DNA from: Micromonospora rubida | GTDB taxonomy: Bacteria > Actinomycetota > Actinomycetes > Mycobacteriales > Micromonosporaceae | Direction of reading: 5' to 3' | Length of the DNA stretch: 64,000 nucleotides | NCBI RefSeq assembly: GCF_009908295.1 | Contig: NZ_JAAALO010000007.1 | Span: forward strand, 248,001-312,000 | Part shown: positions 42,418 to 54,029 of the stretch, piece after piece | Position numbering within the stretch: position 1 is the first letter of the stretch | Layout: each line of letters begins with the position of its first letter | The notes under the pieces: model-generated | The model's database searches: none | What the model was told of the DNA's origin: nothing | What the model saw: only the letters and a program-made list of their open reading frames with translations | Translations under genes and position numbers: made by a program

Positions 42418-43140
42418 CCGCTGGCTGCTGCGCGACCCGTCGGACGAGTCCGCCGGCCGCATCTTCTGCTTCCCGTACTCCGGCATGGGCGCGTCGATGT
42501 TCAACCGGTGGCCGCGCTGGATCGGCGGAATCGAGGTCTGCCTCGTGCAACTACCCGGTCGGGAGAACCGCGTCCGCGAGCCCCACTACCGCAGCTACGC
42601 ACAGTTGGCGGACGTACTGGCCGAACAACTCCTACCGCTGCTCGACCGACCGTTCGCCTTCTTCGGTCACTGCGCCGGCGCGCTGCCGGCGTACGAGACG
42701 GCACGCCGCCTGCCCGTCGACCGGCTGCCGCACCCGGCCAGCCTCGTGGTCTCGGCCCAGGTCGCGCCGCACCACTGCCCGCGCGATCGGTTCCTGGCCC
42801 TCACCGACGCCGAACTCCTCGACGAGCTGGCCGACCTCGCGGTGCGGCGCGGCGGGCAACCGGATCCCGCGATGCTGGCACTGGGCATGGCGGTACTGCG
42901 CGAGGACCTGGAGGCCAACCGCCACTACCGACTCGACGAGCCGGCGCCGGTCCCGATGAACATCTCGGTGCTGCACTGGGCCGACGACCCCGAGGTGACC
43001 GAGGCCGAACTGCGGGGCTGGGAGCACTACAGCGACGACGTGCGGTTCGACGTCCTCGCGGGGGGCCACTACGAGTTCCTGAACGCACCCGAGACGCTGC
43101 TCGCCCTGCTGTCGGCGCAACTACAGGAGCGTGCCCCGCG

Positions 43141-43144
<4 letters not shown>
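42407..43144 (+). CDS. Type II thioesterase with Cys at the nucleophile position
   Basis: 245 aa. FCFPYSGMGASMF and LVQLPGREN are classic type II thioesterase openings, but the nucleophile elbow reads GHCAGALPAYE: Cys89 instead of Ser (codon TGC). The remaining triad looks intact (LHWADDPEVT acid region; GGHYEFLN His). Cys would form a more stable thioester intermediate, favouring acyl transfer or slow turnover over simple hydrolysis. GTG start has GGGAG upstream and overlaps the first thioesterase; its stop overlaps the next ATG. Could offload or shuttle an intermediate between the split NRPS carriers. That role is inference. Confidence 0.85.
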
Positions 43145-44891
<1,747 letters not shown>

Positions 44892-44895
<4 letters not shown>

Positions 44896-46145
44896 GGATC
44901 TCCAGCGGCGTCCAACCCCTGACGACACCGGTGGCGGACGTCGACCTGTTCGCCCCCGACCTCTACGCCACGGGTGACCCGCACCCGGTGTGGGCCGAGA
45001 TGCGGGCCCGGCACCCGCTGCACCGGCAGGAACTGCCGGACGGGCGGACCTTCCTGTCGGTCACCAGGTACCGGGACGCCTGCCGGGTGCTCAGCGACCA
45101 TCGCGAGTTCACCTCGGAGCAGGGCAGCCTCCTGCAACAGTTGGGCCACGGCGACCGGGCGGCCGGCCTGATGTTGGTGTCGACCGACCCGCCCCGGCAC
45201 ACCGAGCTGCGCACCCCGCTCAACCGCGTGCTGAGCGCCAGGGCGGTGCGCGACCTCGAACCGGACGTCGTCCGGGCGGTCCGCCGGATCCTGCTGCCCG
45301 TGCTCGACCGTACGGAATGGGATCTCGCCGAGTGCGTCGCCCAGCTGCCGATGGCGGTCGCCGGGATGCTCATGGGAATTCCCGAACCGGACTGGGCCGA
45401 GCTGACGCGGTGGACCGCGATGGCCGCCGCGCCGGAGGACCCCGGGCTGTGTGTGCGTCATCCGGCCGCCACCCTGGCCATCGCCCACCACGGCCTGTTC
45501 GACTACTTCGCCAGGCAGTTGCGCGACGACGGATGCCAGCGACGCGACGACCTGATCGGGCACCTGGCCCGCATGCTGGCCGGGGGTCGGCGGCTGACCG
45601 CCGAAGAGGTCATCTACAACTGCTACAGCCTGCTGCTCGGCGCGAACGCCACCACCCCGCACGCCGTCACCGGCACCGTTCTCGCGCTGATCGAACACCC
45701 GGCGCAGTCCGTCGCCGCACCGGAGGCGCTGACCGGCCTGGTGGAGGAGGGCCTGCGGTGGACCTCGCCGGCCAACAGCTTCCTGCGCCACGCCCGGCAG
45801 GACGTGGAACTCAGCGGCGGCCTGGTCCGCCGGGGCGAGGCGGTCGCGGTCTGGGTCGGGTCGGCCAACCGGGACGGGGACGTCTTCACCGATCCCTACC
45901 GGTTCGACATCACCCGCCCGGACAACCGGCACATCGCCTTCGGGTTCGGCCCGCACTACTGCCTGGGCGCACCGCTGGCGCGGGTGACGCTGGCCGTCTT
46001 CTTCGCCGAGCTGTTCCGGGCGTTCGAACGGATCGAGCTCAACGGCCCGGTGGAGCACCTGGCATCGAACTTCATCGCCGGCATCACCCACCTGCCCGTG
46101 CTGACCCGGCGGCGCACGGCATCCCCGAGGGAGTTCGCCGAATGA
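44892..46145 (+). CDS. Cytochrome P450, probable beta-hydroxylase of a carrier-bound amino acid
   Basis: 417-aa bacterial class P450. GTG 44892. I-helix region SLLLGANATTPHAV, ExxR in EEGLRW, and heme loop FGFGPHYCLGAPLAR with Cys357 as the thiolate ligand. There is no membrane anchor, so it needs separate ferredoxin partners, and none is in the window. Lying between the A-T didomain and the T-C protein in one coupled operon, it probably acts on the aminoacyl group held by a carrier domain, like NovI-type hydroxylases. Other oxidations of the peptide cannot be excluded. Confidence 0.9.
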
Positions 46146-47689
46146 GCGACACGACGCAGGCCATGGTGGAGATCTGGCGCAGGCACCTCGGTGACCAGCC
46201 GATCGGCCCGGATGACGACTTCTACGCCCTCGGCGGGGACTCGCTGATCGCCCTACGGGTCGTCGCGGACGCCAACGCGCGGGGCATTCCGGTCGAGCTG
46301 CGCGACCTGCTGTACTTTCCGACCGTCAGTGAGTTGGTGGCGGCGGTCGCCGGCCGCGACGGACCCGCCGACGGGGTGGGGGACTACCAGCCGTTCAGTC
46401 TCCTGGACCCCTACGACCGGGCGCTGATGCCGGCGGAGGTACGCGACGCCTGGCCCGCCTCGGCCCTGCAGGTGGGGCTCATCTACCTGAGCGAGGCGTC
46501 GGGCGACCCCCGCCTCTACCAGGACCTCATCGGCGTCGAGGTGACCGGGCCGTTCGACGGGGCGTTGTTCACGGCCGCGCTCGACGAGCTGTGCGGCCGG
46601 CACCAGGCCCTGCGCTCCTCCTTCGACCTGGGTGGATTCAGCGTCCCCGCGCAACTGCTGTGGTCCTCCGTGGACCCGCCGTTGACCGTCGAGTACGCCA
46701 CCACGGCCGAACCGGTCGGCCGCTGGCGTGAGACGCAGCTGTCCCAGGCCATCGACTGGGGCCGGCCACCGGTCCTCCGCTGCCACGTGGTGGCACTGGA
46801 GGGCCGCTTCCACGTCACCCTCACCCTCCACCACGCCATCCTCGACGGCTGGAGCTACGCGCGACTCTGCTACGAGCTTCTCGCGCTGTACGACGCGAGG
46901 CTCACCGGCCGGCCGGCGGACCTGCCGCTGCCACCGGCCTCCGGGCAACGGGAGTTCCTCCGGCTGGAACGGGAGGCCATCGACAACCGGGAGGCCGCCG
47001 CCTTCTGGCACGCCGAGGCGGACGTGCCCGGGCTGCTGCTCGACCGTGGGCGGTTCGGCGGCGCGGCCGACCCACGGGAGATGCTCACCTTCGAGGTCGG
47101 GGAGGCCCTGCTGGAGGGCCTCAGAGCGGCGGCCGGCACCATCGGCGTCCCCCTGAAGAGTCTGGTTCTCGGGTGTCACGTCCGGGCCCTGAGCACCTGG
47201 ACCGGTCGGGACCGCGACGTGGTGACCGGGTTGACGGTCAACGGGCGGCCGGAGACCGCCGGGGCGGACCTCCTCGTCGGACTGTTCCTCAACACCGTTC
47301 CCATCCGGGTGCCGGTGGTGCCCGAGGACCAGGTGGAACTGTGTCGCGGCGCCCTCGCCGCCGAGCAGCGGGGGATGCGGCACCGCCGGTACCCGCTGGC
47401 CATGATCGAGCAGCGACTGGGCCGGCCACCGTTCGACGCGGCGTTCAACTTCACCCACTTCCACGTGTACGACCGGCTGGCGCAGTTGACCGCGATCAGG
47501 CCCGGCGCGTGGTGGGCCTTCGACAAGGCCAGCTTCCCGTTCATGGTCGACTTCATGATCAACTCGCGTGACCTGGGCACCGCCGTCGCGGTGGCCTACG
47601 ATCCCGACCTGTTCGACAAGGCGCAGGCGACGACGTACCTGGAGTTGTACCGCAGTGCGCTGCACGCGGCGGCGGGAATGCCCGACTGA
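46142..47689 (+). CDS. NRPS carrier-condensation didomain (T-C) without adenylation domain
   Basis: 515 aa. Carrier domain 1-75 with FYALGGDSLIAL (phosphopantetheine Ser), then condensation domain about 85-510 with LHHAILDGWSYAR (HHxxxDG intact) and GLFLNTVPIRV. With no A domain, its carrier must be loaded from outside, most simply by the A-T didomain two genes upstream, by acyl transfer from the thioesterases, or by the ATP-grasp or acyl-AMP enzymes. Together with the A-T-C protein on the other strand it implies inter-subunit condensation. ATG overlaps the P450 stop; stop overlaps the next ATG. Confidence 0.9.
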   Translation: MSDTTQAMVEIWRRHLGDQPIGPDDDFYALGGDSLIALRVVADANARGIPVELRDLLYFPTVSELVAAVAGRDGPADGVGDYQPFSLLDPYDRALMPAEVRDAWPASALQVGLIYLSEASGDPRLYQDLIGVEVTGPFDGALFTAALDELCGRHQALRSSFDLGGFSVPAQLLWSSVDPPLTVEYATTAEPVGRWRETQLSQAIDWGRPPVLRCHVVALEGRFHVTLTLHHAILDGWSYARLCYELLALYDARLTGRPADLPLPPASGQREFLRLEREAIDNREAAAFWHAEADVPGLLLDRGRFGGAADPREMLTFEVGEALLEGLRAAAGTIGVPLKSLVLGCHVRALSTWTGRDRDVVTGLTVNGRPETAGADLLVGLFLNTVPIRVPVVPEDQVELCRGALAAEQRGMRHRRYPLAMIEQRLGRPPFDAAFNFTHFHVYDRLAQLTAIRPGAWWAFDKASFPFMVDFMINSRDLGTAVAVAYDPDLFDKAQATTYLELYRSALHAAAGMPD

Positions 47690-48963
47690 TGGCCGGCCCG
47701 CTGGTTGTCGTGTACGACCGCGGCGCCGCGTCGGCCGCGGAGATCGCCGTCGGACTGGGGGCGCTCGGCCCGGTGGTGTTCCTGGTCAACCCGAGCGGGT
47801 ACACCGACCGGACCGGGGAGGTGCTGCGCCGGCTGGGGGACGTCGTACCGTTGACCGGTGACCGCGAGGCGGATCTGGCGGCGGTGCGCCGGCTCACCCC
47901 GGCGGCGGTCCTGACCTTCTCCGAGCCGATGCTGCCGGTCACCGCGTGGCTGGCCGACGCGCTCGGCCTGCCGTTCCACCCGATCGCCACGACCGGGCTG
48001 CTGACCAACAAGGTGCGGCAACGGGAGCGACTGCGCCTGTGCGGCGTCGACGACGTACGCAGCCGCCCGATCTCCTCGATCGACGAGTGGGCCGCCGCCC
48101 GGGACCACGTCGGCCTGCCCGCCGTGGTCAAGCCCGTCTACGGCCAGGGCAGCCGGAACACGTACGTGATCACCGACGACGCGGCGGCGCACCGGGTGCT
48201 CGGCCCGCTCCTGCCGGCCGGCCGGGCGTCCACCCTGGTGGTCGAAGAGCTGCTCGTGGGCCGGCCGGGCGGGCCGTACGGTGACTACGTGTCGGTGGAG
48301 AGCTACCACGGGCCACAGGGGCTGCGGCATCTCGCCGTCACCGGGAAACTCCCGCTGGTGTCGCCCTTCCGGGAGACGGGGCAGTTCTGGCCGGCGGCGG
48401 TGACCGACGTCGAGCGAAAGGAGATCCTCGATCTCGCCACCCGTGCCCTCACCGCGTTCGACCTGGGCCCCGGTCTGACCCACACCGAGATCAAGCTGAC
48501 CGAGCGCGGGCCACGGATCATCGAGGTGAACGGTCGGCTGGGCGGCCACACCGCCGCCCTGGCCCGGCACTGCGCCGGCTTCGACGTGGTGCGTCTCGCC
48601 GGGCAGCTGGCACTCGGCCAACCGGTGACCGTGCCCCCGATGGACCAGCCGGACAGGGTCCACTTCCAGTACCACACGTTGGCCCCGGTCGAGCCCTGCG
48701 AGCTCCTCTCGATCACCGGCGCGGCCGACGTCCGCCAGGTCGACGGCATCGACGGCTTCCGGGCGTACGCACGGGTGGGTGACGTCCTCGACGCCGACGT
48801 GATGACCCGGCATCTCGACCTGCTCTGGGGGCGCTGTGACCGGCCTGCCGACCTGGCCGCGCTCATCGGTGCGGCGCAGCGTCGGCTCTCCTACGAGTTC
48901 CGGTTCCGCGACGGCATCCGGCGACTGAGCGCAGCCGACCTGCATCGGGAGGTGCCGACATGA
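47689..48963 (+). CDS. ATP-grasp family carboxylate-amine ligase
   Basis: 424 aa. A preATP-grasp segment is followed by the ATP-grasp fold: VVKPVYGQGSRNTYVI (ATP-binding lysine), VVEELLVG, and the Mg-binding pair in HTEIKLTERGPRIIEVNGRLGG. C-terminal domain about 320-424. Such enzymes form amide bonds through an acyl-phosphate and include dipeptide ligases in natural product clusters. In this operon it could join an amino acid to the NRPS product or make a free dipeptide/amide building block. It overlaps both neighbouring genes by 1-4 bp, so it belongs to the same unit. Confidence 0.86.
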   Translation: MAGPLVVVYDRGAASAAEIAVGLGALGPVVFLVNPSGYTDRTGEVLRRLGDVVPLTGDREADLAAVRRLTPAAVLTFSEPMLPVTAWLADALGLPFHPIATTGLLTNKVRQRERLRLCGVDDVRSRPISSIDEWAAARDHVGLPAVVKPVYGQGSRNTYVITDDAAAHRVLGPLLPAGRASTLVVEELLVGRPGGPYGDYVSVESYHGPQGLRHLAVTGKLPLVSPFRETGQFWPAAVTDVERKEILDLATRALTAFDLGPGLTHTEIKLTERGPRIIEVNGRLGGHTAALARHCAGFDVVRLAGQLALGQPVTVPPMDQPDRVHFQYHTLAPVEPCELLSITGAADVRQVDGIDGFRAYARVGDVLDADVMTRHLDLLWGRCDRPADLAALIGAAQRRLSYEFRFRDGIRRLSAADLHREVPT

Positions 48964-49700
48964 CTGTGGTCCAGGATGCGACGCGCCAGCTCCGGTCGCG
49001 ATCGAAGCCCGACGGTGGCGAGACCCGCACCAGGATGCGGACCCGGGTCCTGGTCGCGGACCACGATCCGCTCTGGCGTCGCCTGCTGCACGACGTGCTG
49101 AACGGCGACAGCCAGCTCGACGTCGTGGCCGAAGTCGACAGCCGCCGGCCGTTGGCGGACTGGCCGCTGCGGCGCGTCGACGTGGCCGTCCTCGGAGCCA
49201 GCCACGGGGAACCGATGGTCGGTGCGGTCCGACAGCTGACCGCCCGGCGGATCAGGGTCGTTCTCCTGTGCCTGGACTGGTCCCGGCGCAGTCTCGACGC
49301 CGCGGTGTCGGCCGGCGCCGCCGGCTGCCTGGTGAAGGAGACCGATCTCAGCGGCGTGGCCGGCAGCGTGCAGGCGGTGGCCGGCAGGAACCGGGTGTTC
49401 TCCACGGCCCTGCTGAACTTCTACGTCGACCCGGCCGGGGTGGGCCGGCGGTCCCAGGACGCGGTGCGGAAACTGACCGCCCGGGAACGCGAGGTGCTCT
49501 GCCGCCTCGGCGAGGGACTCACCACCGCCGAGGCGGCGGCACTCTGTGGGGTGTCGAGCGCCACCGTCAAGAGCCACGTGTCGCACGCCCTGGCCAAGCT
49601 CGGCGCCCGTAACCGCCTGGAGGCGGTCCTCATGGTGCGTGACGCTCTGGGGGCCCCGGCGCCGGCGGCGTACCGGGCCCCGGATGTCGCCGCGGGCTGA
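48960..49700 (+). CDS. LuxR-family regulator with degenerate receiver domain
   Basis: 246 aa. Receiver-like domain (about 28-145): acidic pair in VADHDP, conserved lysine Lys126 in CLVKE, but the phospho-acceptor position reads DVAVLGA where a normal receiver has Asp, giving Gly79. It cannot be phosphorylated at that site, like JadR1-type atypical regulators that sense ligands. C-terminal LuxR HTH (about 172-228): LTAREREVLCRLGEGLTTAEAA and VSSATVKSHVSHALAKLGARNR. No sensor kinase nearby. Last gene of the operon, so probably cluster-specific feedback. Confidence 0.88.
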   Translation: MTVVQDATRQLRSRSKPDGGETRTRMRTRVLVADHDPLWRRLLHDVLNGDSQLDVVAEVDSRRPLADWPLRRVDVAVLGASHGEPMVGAVRQLTARRIRVVLLCLDWSRRSLDAAVSAGAAGCLVKETDLSGVAGSVQAVAGRNRVFSTALLNFYVDPAGVGRRSQDAVRKLTAREREVLCRLGEGLTTAEAAALCGVSSATVKSHVSHALAKLGARNRLEAVLMVRDALGAPAPAAYRAPDVAAG

Positions 49701-49790
49701 CCGCGTGGGACCGGCCGTGACCGTGGATGGGTCGGCCCGCCCGCCGGGAGGTCGGCGTGTCCGGTGGGAATCCCGGGCCGAGCGGACCTG

Positions 49791-51479
49791 TCACCGGGTG
49801 GACGTGAACTCCGATGCGACGTTCGGGGCCAGTTGCCGGAGGAGCCTCGCCGCACCGTCGCTGAGCATCCGGTACGACGCCGAGAGGGTGCCGGCCACGT
49901 CGACCGTGGGCAGGGCGTCGAGTGGGGTCTCGGGCACCCGCAGTTCGGCGGCCAGCTGCTCCAGCCGCAGCCCCGGAAAGTTGGCCGCCTGCGCGGCGGT
50001 CACCGCGAGGGCCAGCGGGTTGCCGTCGCAGTGGTCGACGAGCTCGGTCACCGCCGCTGGCTCGGCGGTGGTCCGATCGACGCCCAGTCGCCGGTCGAGC
50101 AGCTCCCGCGCCTCGGCGTCGGACAGCGGGCCGAGGGGGAGTGGCAGCGCGGCCCCGGTCGCCACCAGGCTCGTGAGGCTGCTCCGACTGGTCACGATGA
50201 CGGGGCAACCCGCCGCCGCGGGCAGCAGCGGCCGGACCTGGTGGGCGTCCGCCACGTTGTCGAACACGATCAGCAGCCGACGGTCGACGAGCAGGCTGCG
50301 GTACAGCGCCAACTGGCCGTCCACACTGACGGGCAGGCGTTCCGGCGGCACCCCGAGGGCCAGCAGCACGGTCCGGATGACCTCCGGAACGGACAGCGGC
50401 GGGCAGACGGCGTCGAAACCGCGCAGGTCGACGTAGAGCTGCCCGCCCGGCAGGTGGTCGGCCAGCCGATGCGCCAGGTGGACGGCGAAGGTGCTCTTGC
50501 CGATACCCGCCGGGCCGCTGAGGACGAGCGTCGTCGGGCGCCCGCCCGTGCCGCCCAACAGTCGCGTGCCGATCTCCAGCTCCGCGGTGCGGCCGACGAA
50601 GATCGACGGTGCCGGCGGCAGAAGCCGCGGCACCGACGGGCGCGCCCCGACGGACACCGTACGCCGCAGGATCCTCCGCTGGAGGTCGTGCAGGTCGGGT
50701 GCGTCGAGGCCACGGCACGCCAACAGGGTCAGCCCCTCCCGACAGACCTCAGCCGCCTCGTCCACCCGCTGGTCGGCATAGAGCGCCAGCGCCAGCAGGC
50801 GCCGCACCTTCTCGTTGTACGGGTCGACGGCGATCATGCCGGCGAGTTCGCCCGTGGCCTCCAGGTAGCTGCCGATCTCGACCAGCGCCTCGGCGCGGAT
50901 CTGCATCGCGGAACGGCGCAGCGCGTCCAGCCGGTTGATCTCGGCCGTGGCGCCCCACCAGTGGGCGATGTCCGCGAAGGCGGTGCCCCGCCACAGCGCG
51001 AGCCCGTCCCGGAGCAGCTTCGCCGCCTGCCGCGCCTCGGCGGTGCCGCCGGTCCGCAGCAGCCGGCTGCCCTCCACCACCGCGCTCTCGAAGACCTGTG
51101 CGTCGATGCTGTCCCGCGCCAGCTCCAGCAGGTAGCCCCGGCTGGCCGGCGTGCCCACGGTCCGCACCGTGGCCACCGGGCCGTCCTGGCCGGGCGGGAG
51201 CCCGAACTTCTGGCGCAGGTGTGAGACGTGGCTGCGGAGAGTCGTCTCGGCTGCCGCGGAGGCGGACTTTCCCCACAGCAGGTCGACGAGTTGGCCCGCG
51301 TCGGCCGGCCGGCCGGCGTGGAGTACCAGTGCCGAGAGGAGACCGGAGACCTTCGGCCCGAGTTGCACGGTGTGCTCGAGGTGCTCGAGGCGCAACGGCC
51401 CGAGGACGGAGATCCTCGTCGTTGCCGACCCGGACCGGCGGGTGGGTGTGGATCTTTCCTGGCTGAGGTCCGTGTTCAT
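49791..51479 (-). CDS. SARP transcriptional activator with NB-ARC domain
   Basis: 562 aa. ISVLGPLRLEH starts the winged helix (about 22-115), BTAD follows (about 120-275, SIDAQVFE to RRLLALALYADQRVDEA), then NB-ARC from about 300 with GPAGIGKSTFAVHLAHRL, LLIVFDNVADAHQVRPLLP, TSRSSLTSLV and GNPLALAV. It lacks the TPR tail of AfsR-size proteins. Start ATG 51479 is preferred although its ribosome site is weak; an earlier GTG could extend the N-terminus. It is the likely binder of the 11-bp heptamer array at 41516. Convergent with the LuxR-type gene, 90 bp between them. Confidence 0.9.
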   Translation of the reverse strand: MNTDLSQERSTPTRRSGSATTRISVLGPLRLEHLEHTVQLGPKVSGLLSALVLHAGRPADAGQLVDLLWGKSASAAAETTLRSHVSHLRQKFGLPPGQDGPVATVRTVGTPASRGYLLELARDSIDAQVFESAVVEGSRLLRTGGTAEARQAAKLLRDGLALWRGTAFADIAHWWGATAEINRLDALRRSAMQIRAEALVEIGSYLEATGELAGMIAVDPYNEKVRRLLALALYADQRVDEAAEVCREGLTLLACRGLDAPDLHDLQRRILRRTVSVGARPSVPRLLPPAPSIFVGRTAELEIGTRLLGGTGGRPTTLVLSGPAGIGKSTFAVHLAHRLADHLPGGQLYVDLRGFDAVCPPLSVPEVIRTVLLALGVPPERLPVSVDGQLALYRSLLVDRRLLIVFDNVADAHQVRPLLPAAAGCPVIVTSRSSLTSLVATGAALPLPLGPLSDAEARELLDRRLGVDRTTAEPAAVTELVDHCDGNPLALAVTAAQAANFPGLRLEQLAAELRVPETPLDALPTVDVAGTLSASYRMLSDGAARLLRQLAPNVASEFTSTR

Positions 51480-51658
51480 GGAGAGATCAGGATCCAACGA
51501 CGGGTCGCGTGCGTCGCCTCGTCGGACGAGCAGGCGCAGACGAGCGAACAGACCATTTCCGCCCTCACAATCGGTGGCTGGGCGGCTCTGGTTTCCCCTG
51601 CGGGCACATCCGGAGCGGCCAGTGGGTACGGCGGTGGAGCAGGACTGCGACTCAGGGG

Positions 51659-52615
51659 TCAGGCGGTGGTAGGGGTTACCCGCGCCGGCAGGTCGACGCG
51701 GCTGGCCGTGTCGACGGTGCGGGTGGTGTACCGGTTGATGTCGACCTCCGGCCCGGCGCCGAAGACGTGGCTGGTCAGGCGTGGGGTGCTGGCGGCGGCG
51801 TGGGAGTCCGCGTCGGCGTAACCCAGCATGACCACGGGTGTGCTCAATGCCCCGACCGACAGCAGCAGGTCGGCGCAGTCGCCCGCCGGGGCCCGGCCGA
51901 TGGGCTTGGCGGGTACCGGTTCGAAGCCGAGGCGGGTCTTGAACAGGAACAGGCCGGGCTTGGCGACGTGTCCGTAGAGGTTGGGGTCGTTGCCCATGGT
52001 CACCTCGGGATAGCCGCGCCTGAGGGTCTCCTCGAAGGCGCGCAGGTAGATCACCCGGGCGAGGCTGTGTTCCCGCCAGCGGGCCTCGACGGCGGAGAAG
52101 AGCAGCCACACCGAATTGTCCTGCGGGAACTCCCGGCACAGGCAGCCGCCGACCAGTTCACCCTTCTCGTAGGCGAACACGCCGAAGGTCGTCGGATTGT
52201 CGATCATGCCGGCGCGCATCGGGCCGGCGAACGAGAAGCCGAAGGCCATGCCGTCGACCAGGTTCTCGTACAGGGTGAGGAACGGGTCGAGTCGGTCGGC
52301 GCTGAGCGTCCGGTGCACCTCGATGTGCACGTCGGCGCTGGCCGCCCGGTCGACGGCCCGGCGGAGGTCCTGGCGGGCCTTGCGGGCGAGCCGGGCGGCG
52401 TAGTCGTCGACCGAGCGTGGGGTGGGCGCCCGCCAGCTCAGCCAGATCGGCTTGCGGATGAACCCGGCCTGGGCGAGGTCCGCCCAGGTGTCGGGGGGCG
52501 GCTCGGGAACCCTGATGAGGGCGACCGGGGGTAGGTCGCCGGCGCGGTGTGCGGCGAGTGCCTCGTGCGCGTCCGCTTCGGCGATGGGAAGCCCGTAGTC
52601 GTCTCGAACGCGCAT
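51659..52615 (-). CDS. GNAT/FemAB-like acyltransferase
   Basis: 318 aa. Region about 75-260 has the double-GNAT look of the CelD/FemAB-like (PF13480-type) family: KARQDLRRAVDRAAS, FLTLYENLVDGMAFGF, FGVFAYEKGELVGGCLCREF, WLLFSAVEARWREHSLARVIYLRAFEETLRRG and MGNDPNLYGHVAKPGLFLFKTRLGF. Members transfer amino acyl or acetyl groups, some from aminoacyl-tRNA. In the cluster it could acylate an amine of the product or give self-resistance through cell-wall change. ATG has GGAAGG about 10 bp upstream. 179 bp separate it from the SARP gene and 151 bp from the MFS gene, with no genes in either gap. Confidence 0.75.
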   Translation of the reverse strand: MRVRDDYGLPIAEADAHEALAAHRAGDLPPVALIRVPEPPPDTWADLAQAGFIRKPIWLSWRAPTPRSVDDYAARLARKARQDLRRAVDRAASADVHIEVHRTLSADRLDPFLTLYENLVDGMAFGFSFAGPMRAGMIDNPTTFGVFAYEKGELVGGCLCREFPQDNSVWLLFSAVEARWREHSLARVIYLRAFEETLRRGYPEVTMGNDPNLYGHVAKPGLFLFKTRLGFEPVPAKPIGRAPAGDCADLLLSVGALSTPVVMLGYADADSHAAASTPRLTSHVFGAGPEVDINRYTTRTVDTASRVDLPARVTPTTA

Positions 52616-52766
52616 GTCGTGGGCACCTTCCGCAGTGCTTGCCGGTCGCGGGTGGATCGTGGAGGGGGACTGTCGGGGGTCGCCGGAACCTCGCCGGGCC
52701 GGGCGACGCGCGCCGGCCCGGCCGGGGACGACGGGAACGGTAGCGACCGGGCGGCCGCGGTGGCGT

Positions 52767-54029
52767 TCACGTCCGGACCGGTTCGGTGATGGTCGCCGCG
52801 GTGGGCGGTGGTTCGTCCAGGCGGCGCCACCGGGCGGGGCGCAGCACCAGGGTGAGCGCCACCATCAGGTACAGCAGTCCGCTCAGGGTGATCGCGGCGG
52901 TCAACCCGAGGGCGGACGCGGCCCAGCCGCCGAGCACGCCGCCGATCGGGATGCTGGCCCAGGAGAACGCGGTGGCCAGCCCGAACATCCGGGCCTGCAA
53001 CGGCGGCGGGGTGCGTTCCAGGATGGTCGCGGCGATGATCGGGTTGACGGAGGACAGCGCCAGGCCGCAGACGAAGGTGATGGCGATCACCACCAGCAGG
53101 TCGTGGCTGAACGCCAGGACCAGGAAGCGCGGGGCCCCGCCGACGAGCAGCCCGAGCGTGAAGGTGACGTAGCGGGGCAGCCGGGTGGCGGCGATGGAGA
53201 AGCCGATGTTGCCGACGATCGCGCCGAGGGCGAGCGCGCCGCTGACCGCGCCGAGCGCGGCCGGGTTGTCGAGCACCCGGTCGACCCAGAGCGGGATGTA
53301 GACGGCGACGCTGGCCTGGTTGAACAGGTTGATGATGAACATCACCGCGAAGATCCCGACGGCGACCTGGTCCTGTCGCAGGTGGCGCAGCCCGATGCCG
53401 AGCGCCTTCAGGTACGGTTCCCGCTCCGTCGTGGCGGCGTGGGTGGGCCGTCCGCTGGACGCCGGGATCAGCGCCGTCACGACGGCGGCGGCCACGGCGA
53501 AGGTCGCCGCGTCGATGAGGATGGCCTGGGTGATGCCGAGCCAGGCGATGATCACACCGGCGACCGGTGCGCCGACGAGGATGCTCATCCGGTGCAGGCC
53601 GTCGTCGATGGCGCTGACCCGCGCCATCGAGGCACCCGCCGCGGCGATCGTGGCGTGCGCCATCGCCCGTTTGGCGTTGTCGCCGAGACCCCGGAGGACA
53701 CCGATGACGGCGACCAGGCCGAGCAGCGTGGCGAACCCGAACTGGTAGGTGACGGCCAGCAGCACCATGCCGGCGGCACTGGCCAGGTCGGCCGTGATGG
53801 AGACCCGACGGGCGCCGAGTCGGTCCACCAGCGGCGGGCCCAGCGCGCTGGTCAGCACGTAGGGCAGCATCTCGGCCGCGACGACCAGGCCCATCCGGGT
53901 GGGGCTGCCGGTGCTGACCAGGACCAGCCAGGGCAGCGTCACCGTGGACACCCGGGTGCCGGTGTCGGAGATCGTTCCGGCGGTGAGCAGCCCGACGAGG
54001 GCGGCCCGGGGCCGACTGGACACCGTCAC
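52767..54029 (-). CDS. MFS transporter (probable product exporter)
   Basis: 420 aa with about 12 hydrophobic segments. MFS motif A-like LVDRLGARRVSI after the second helix and the related loop in the second half are visible; long loop ATTEREPYLKALGIGLRHLRQD lies between the halves. The size and topology match bacterial drug-exporter-type MFS proteins (Enterobactin/EntS-like group). Its GTG overlaps the acyl-AMP ligase stop by 4 bp, so it belongs to the diiron-ligase-exporter operon. Likely job: export of the finished compound and self-protection. Confidence 0.87.
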   Translation of the reverse strand: MTVSSRPRAALVGLLTAGTISDTGTRVSTVTLPWLVLVSTGSPTRMGLVVAAEMLPYVLTSALGPPLVDRLGARRVSITADLASAAGMVLLAVTYQFGFATLLGLVAVIGVLRGLGDNAKRAMAHATIAAAGASMARVSAIDDGLHRMSILVGAPVAGVIIAWLGITQAILIDAATFAVAAAVVTALIPASSGRPTHAATTEREPYLKALGIGLRHLRQDQVAVGIFAVMFIINLFNQASVAVYIPLWVDRVLDNPAALGAVSGALALGAIVGNIGFSIAATRLPRYVTFTLGLLVGGAPRFLVLAFSHDLLVVIAITFVCGLALSSVNPIIAATILERTPPPLQARMFGLATAFSWASIPIGGVLGGWAASALGLTAAITLSGLLYLMVALTLVLRPARWRRLDEPPPTAATITEPVRT

